From positions 16,685-80,684 of the forward strand of contig JADYZV010000044.1 in NCBI GenBank assembly GCA_020852965.1: a stretch of DNA of 64,000 nucleotides, read 5' to 3'. The notes under the pieces were generated by a model. The model ran no database searches, was not told where the DNA came from, and saw only the letters and a program-made list of their open reading frames with translations. Both the position numbers and the translations under genes were made by a program. The first letter of the stretch is position 1. Each line of letters starts with the position of its first letter. This stretch comes from Pirellulaceae bacterium (lineage in GTDB: Bacteria; Planctomycetota; Planctomycetia; Pirellulales; Pirellulaceae). Positions 61,161 to 64,000 of the stretch are shown piece by piece.

Positions 61161-64000
61161 GAATCTGTTGTAGTTGTTGACGAATGTGGTCCAGCAATCG
61201 ATGCCAAACTCTCATCTACGGGCGAGCGGCCTTTGTTAGCATGCGCATTCTCGAAGGAGTCGACGATTGGCAATGGGTCAAACGAACACCACGCGGGAAT
61301 CGACGACATGAAGCTGGCCACGACGGTGCCGCCACGCAACATCCAGACGACATAGCCGACGGACAACGAAGATGTTACTGCGGCCGCAGTGCCCACAATC
61401 AGTTGTCGGGTTTGTAGTTCTTTTTGCCATGCCAAGCCATCGCCGCCGCCGTCTGACGAATCAAAGGCGAGCGTTAAGACCGTATCGGCAATGAGACCAA
61501 ACGAAGTGTAATGGATCGGCCTCGCTGCCGACTCGGCAAGTCTACGAGTCGTGCTGCGCAAGGCGTCCTCTAACACGTTGATAGCAAACGACAAATCCGG
61601 GCGCTCGGGCTGTTCGCTACGTTCGGACATATCGCGCGAAGCCGCTGGCTCCGGTGGCTCCGGTGGCTCCGGTGGCTCCGAAGGCAGATAGGCAATACCA
61701 AGGGCAGAGCTCACAGCTCCAACCGGCGCGTCGGTCGTGACTGCGGCCGGCACCACAGCAATGCTCGGTGCAACCGTGGTGATGACCTTTGGTTGGGCCT
61801 TATCTTGGCTGTTCGACTGTGGGCTCTTTTCAACGTCACTTGCACTCTTGGTCGGGGCGCTTGCTGGAGCACCTGGAGCTACCAAAGTGACTGTAATATT
61901 GATCGTCACGGGCGCACTGAGCATGGTTCCGTCACTGGCCGCATACTGAAACTGGTCCGTGCCCGAAAAGCCAGCGTTGGGAGTGTAGACGAAGGATCCA
62001 TCGGCATTCAATGTCAAACTGCCGTGCTGAGCATTGGCTACCAGCACCGCCGTAAGCGGGTCGCCATCTTCATCAGAATCGTTGGCCAAAAGGCTGGGGC
62101 TGCTAACGGTTAAGCTGGATAGCTGATCGGTCTGGAAGTCGCCGTCCGCTCCAGCTATGGGCGTGTCGTTGGCGTTGGTGACGGTCACATGAATCGTCTG
62201 CTCATCCACTCCCCCTCGCCCATCGGACACACGCACGATAACGTCGTGGATGCCGTCCCCATTGGCATCGTGGGGGACTTCGTAATTGGGAGCTACCTTG
62301 AATCGCAACTGTCCGCTGCTTGAGTCAATCTCAAACCGTCCAGCATCAGCACCACCGATGATGGAGAAAGTTAACACGTCTGCGGGTAGATCCGCGTCTT
62401 GTGCAACGACAGTCGTCGCAACCAAGGATCCTTCAGCCGCATTGACGAATGCGATCGAACCACCACCGTTGCTCGTAATGATCGGAGCATCGTTTCTGTC
62501 AATGACGGAAATTGTGAAGACTTGAGTTTGGAACGAGCCGTCCGATGAATCAGCGCGAACGGTAATATTATGGCTGGCAGACGTTTCGAAATCGAGCAGC
62601 GAACTGTCTGCGAGCGTCACGATGCCCGTCGAGCTGTCGATGGCAAATCGTCCTGAAGCACTATCATCCAAGCTGTAGGTTATGATATTGTTTGTTCCGT
62701 CGGCATCACTTGCTAGCGCAGTCAAACCTACCACAACACCGTTGGCAGCATCTTCGGCGACCGCATTGACGGCCCCGTCGCTGTCGCTGATCGCACTGAC
62801 AGAAAACTCATTGAAATCGGTGACATTGATCGTAAAGACTTGCGTATTGAAGCTACCATCACTGCTGGTAGCCCGTGCCGTGATGTTGTGGCTGGTGGCC
62901 GTTTCGTAGTCGAGCGCGCCATTGACCGTCACGACACCGGTGGTGGCATGGATGGTGAACAATCCACCAGCATCGTCGTCGAGTGTATAAGTGATTGTAT
63001 TGTTGGTCGCGTCCAGATCCTGGGCCGAGACGGTAATACCCACAGTGGTGCCAATCGTGGCGTTTTCTGCTACCGTGTTGGCTGCCGCATTGCTATCGCT
63101 GACGGCTCCCACGTCATATTCATCGACGTCGCCAATGGCAATGTTGAAGACTTGTGTGGTCGTACTGGTATCGGTCGAAGTAGCCCTGACGGTGATGTTG
63201 TAGGAGCTGGCCGCTTCGCGATCGATGGCTCCGTTGACGGTTACTACACCGGTCGTCGAGTCGATGGCAAATAGTCCGCCTGCATCGTCATCCAGAGAGT
63301 AGCTAACGGTGTCGGTACCATCAGCGTCGGTGGCCAGGGCGGTGACACCTACTACCGTACCTACCGAGACGTTTTCCAGCACGAAGTCAGCGGCGGCATC
63401 GGAGTCGCTAATAGCGGATACACTCGATTCGTTGACATCGGTGACGTTGATGGTGAAGGCTTGCGTATTGAAGCTACCGTCACTGCTGGTAGCACGAGCA
63501 GTGATGTTGTGGCTGGTGGCTGTTTCATAGTCGAGGGCGCCGTTGACCGTCACGACACCCGTGGTGGCATGGATGGTGAACAGTCCACCAGCATCGTCGT
63601 CGAGGGTATAAGTAATTGTATTGTTGGTCGCGTCCAGATCCTGGGCCGAGACGGTAACGCCTACGGTGGTACCAATCGTGGCGTTTTCCGCAACCGTGTT
63701 GGCTGCCGCATTGCTATCGCTGACAGCTCCCACGTCATATTCATCGACGTCGCCAATGGCAATATTAAAAACTTGCGTGGTGGTGCTGGTATCGGTCGAA
63801 GTGGCTCGTACGGTGATGTTGTAGGAACTGGACGCTTCGCGATCGATGGCTCCATTGACGGTTACCACACCGGTGGTCGAGTCGATGGCAAATAGTCCGC
63901 CTGCATCGTCATCCAGAGAGTAGCTGACACTGTCGGTACCGTCAGCGTCGGTGGCCAGAGCGGTGACACCTACTACCGTGCCCACCGAAACGTTTTCCAG
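61157..64000 (-). CDS. Giant cadherin-repeat surface protein (partial, N-terminus outside window)
   Basis: At least 947 residues, open to the right window edge. Tandem cadherin-like beta-sandwich repeats of about 103 residues carry DxDGT/DxDAT and LDDDAGGLFAIDSTTGVVTV motifs. Two adjacent repeats recur as a 207-residue pair almost unchanged. Further domains of the cadherin/Tandem-95 type follow (VTNANDTPIAGADGD, NDSDEDGDPLTAVLV, FVYTPNAGFSGTDQFQYAAS). The C-terminus has a PEPPEPPEP spacer, a hydrophobic segment (VGTAAAVTSSLSVGYVVWML) and the block SFMSSIPAWCSFDPLP, typical of planctomycete giant proteins. Probably a calcium-binding surface adhesin or envelope protein. Confidence 0.9.
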   Translation of the reverse strand: MENVSVGTVVGVTALATDADGTDSVSYSLDDDAGGLFAIDSTTGVVTVNGAIDREASSSYNITVRATSTDTSTTTQVFNIAIGDVDEYDVGAVSDSNAAANTVAENATIGTTVGVTVSAQDLDATNNTITYTLDDDAGGLFTIHATTGVVTVNGALDYETATSHNITARATSSDGSFNTQAFTINVTDVNESSVSAISDSDAAADFVLENVSVGTVVGVTALATDADGTDTVSYSLDDDAGGLFAIDSTTGVVTVNGAIDREAASSYNITVRATSTDTSTTTQVFNIAIGDVDEYDVGAVSDSNAAANTVAENATIGTTVGITVSAQDLDATNNTITYTLDDDAGGLFTIHATTGVVTVNGALDYETATSHNITARATSSDGSFNTQVFTINVTDFNEFSVSAISDSDGAVNAVAEDAANGVVVGLTALASDADGTNNIITYSLDDSASGRFAIDSSTGIVTLADSSLLDFETSASHNITVRADSSDGSFQTQVFTISVIDRNDAPIITSNGGGSIAFVNAAEGSLVATTVVAQDADLPADVLTFSIIGGADAGRFEIDSSSGQLRFKVAPNYEVPHDANGDGIHDVIVRVSDGRGGVDEQTIHVTVTNANDTPIAGADGDFQTDQLSSLTVSSPSLLANDSDEDGDPLTAVLVANAQHGSLTLNADGSFVYTPNAGFSGTDQFQYAASDGTMLSAPVTINITVTLVAPGAPASAPTKSASDVEKSPQSNSQDKAQPKVITTVAPSIAVVPAAVTTDAPVGAVSSALGIAYLPSEPPEPPEPPEPAASRDMSERSEQPERPDLSFAINVLEDALRSTTRRLAESAARPIHYTSFGLIADTVLTLAFDSSDGGGDGLAWQKELQTRQLIVGTAAAVTSSLSVGYVVWMLRGGTVVASFMSSIPAWCSFDPLPIVDSFENAHANKGRSPVDESLASIAGPHSSTTTTDS
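62841..64000 (-). repeat. 621-bp near-identical internal repeat of the cadherin gene
   Basis: The segment starting at 62841 (TGCGTATTGAAGCTACC) recurs at 63462 with only scattered, mostly third-position differences. The offset is exactly 621 bases, or 207 codons, equal to two cadherin repeats. The second copy runs off the window, so the total copy number is unknown. Confidence 0.85.

Overview
The window looks like a chromosomal segment of a planctomycete, most likely Pirellulaceae-like. The evidence is the set of lineage-typical proteins: two DUF1559 pseudopilin-like proteins, a DUF1501 Tat protein, a PSCyt1/DUF1549/DUF1553 cytochrome protein, a PVC-type CxxCH heme protein with HEAT repeats, sulfatases, a giant cadherin-repeat protein and scattered non-coding repeats. 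The species cannot be fixed from the sequence alone. I recognised no tRNA, rRNA, CRISPR array, transposase or phage gene.

Layout. 1-3.1 kb (minus): truncated 3-hexulose-6-phosphate synthase, SNF2 helicase and a small partner. 3.2-10.4 kb (plus): small coiled-coil protein, rsfS-argS, a MORN-repeat secreted protein, ATP-type PEP carboxykinase. 10.5-14.3 kb (minus): endonuclease-type MutL and a sigma-54 response regulator. 14.4-19.6 kb (plus): chorismate mutase, two lineage proteins, an eight-heme lipoprotein. 20.1-23.9 kb (minus): secreted Asp-box sialidase-like protein, acyl-CoA/ACP synthetase-like enzyme, Cys-rich secreted protein. 24.3-29.8 kb (plus): SDR, ECF sigma factor with a one-TM partner, tiny membrane protein, Gfo/Idh oxidoreductase and inositol-monophosphatase-like enzyme. 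30.3-32.3 kb: two unrecognised genes in an apparently lower-GC pocket.

32.5-49.1 kb (minus) is the main accessory block. Read 5' to 3' it holds a DUF1559 gene and two small lipoproteins, the same three genes again (a tandem duplication), a DUF5060/DUF4038 glycosidase-like protein, a sulfatase, a PSD1 cytochrome protein with an embedded LamG domain, a DUF1501 protein and a CxxCH heme protein. Divergent from it at 49.9-54.2 kb is a one-protein hybrid two-component regulator (beta-propeller sensor, kinase, receiver, AraC output), followed by a heparinase II/III-like enzyme and an alkaline-phosphatase-superfamily enzyme. Together these look like a locus for sensing and degrading a sulfated or acidic polysaccharide; that role is inference. 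At 58.7-64 kb (minus) a GGDEF/degenerate HD-GYP protein begins inside the stop codon of a giant cadherin-repeat protein that runs off the window.

The intergenic DNA is unusually structured. Three repeat families recur: (A) the CCGACG-loop-CGTCGG hairpin; (B) inverted GTAGTGGACGAGG elements; (C) a composite MITE-like element with a long hairpin, a 52-bp stem-loop module and roughly 60-bp terminal inverted repeats, of which one copy separates the PSD1 and DUF1501 genes.
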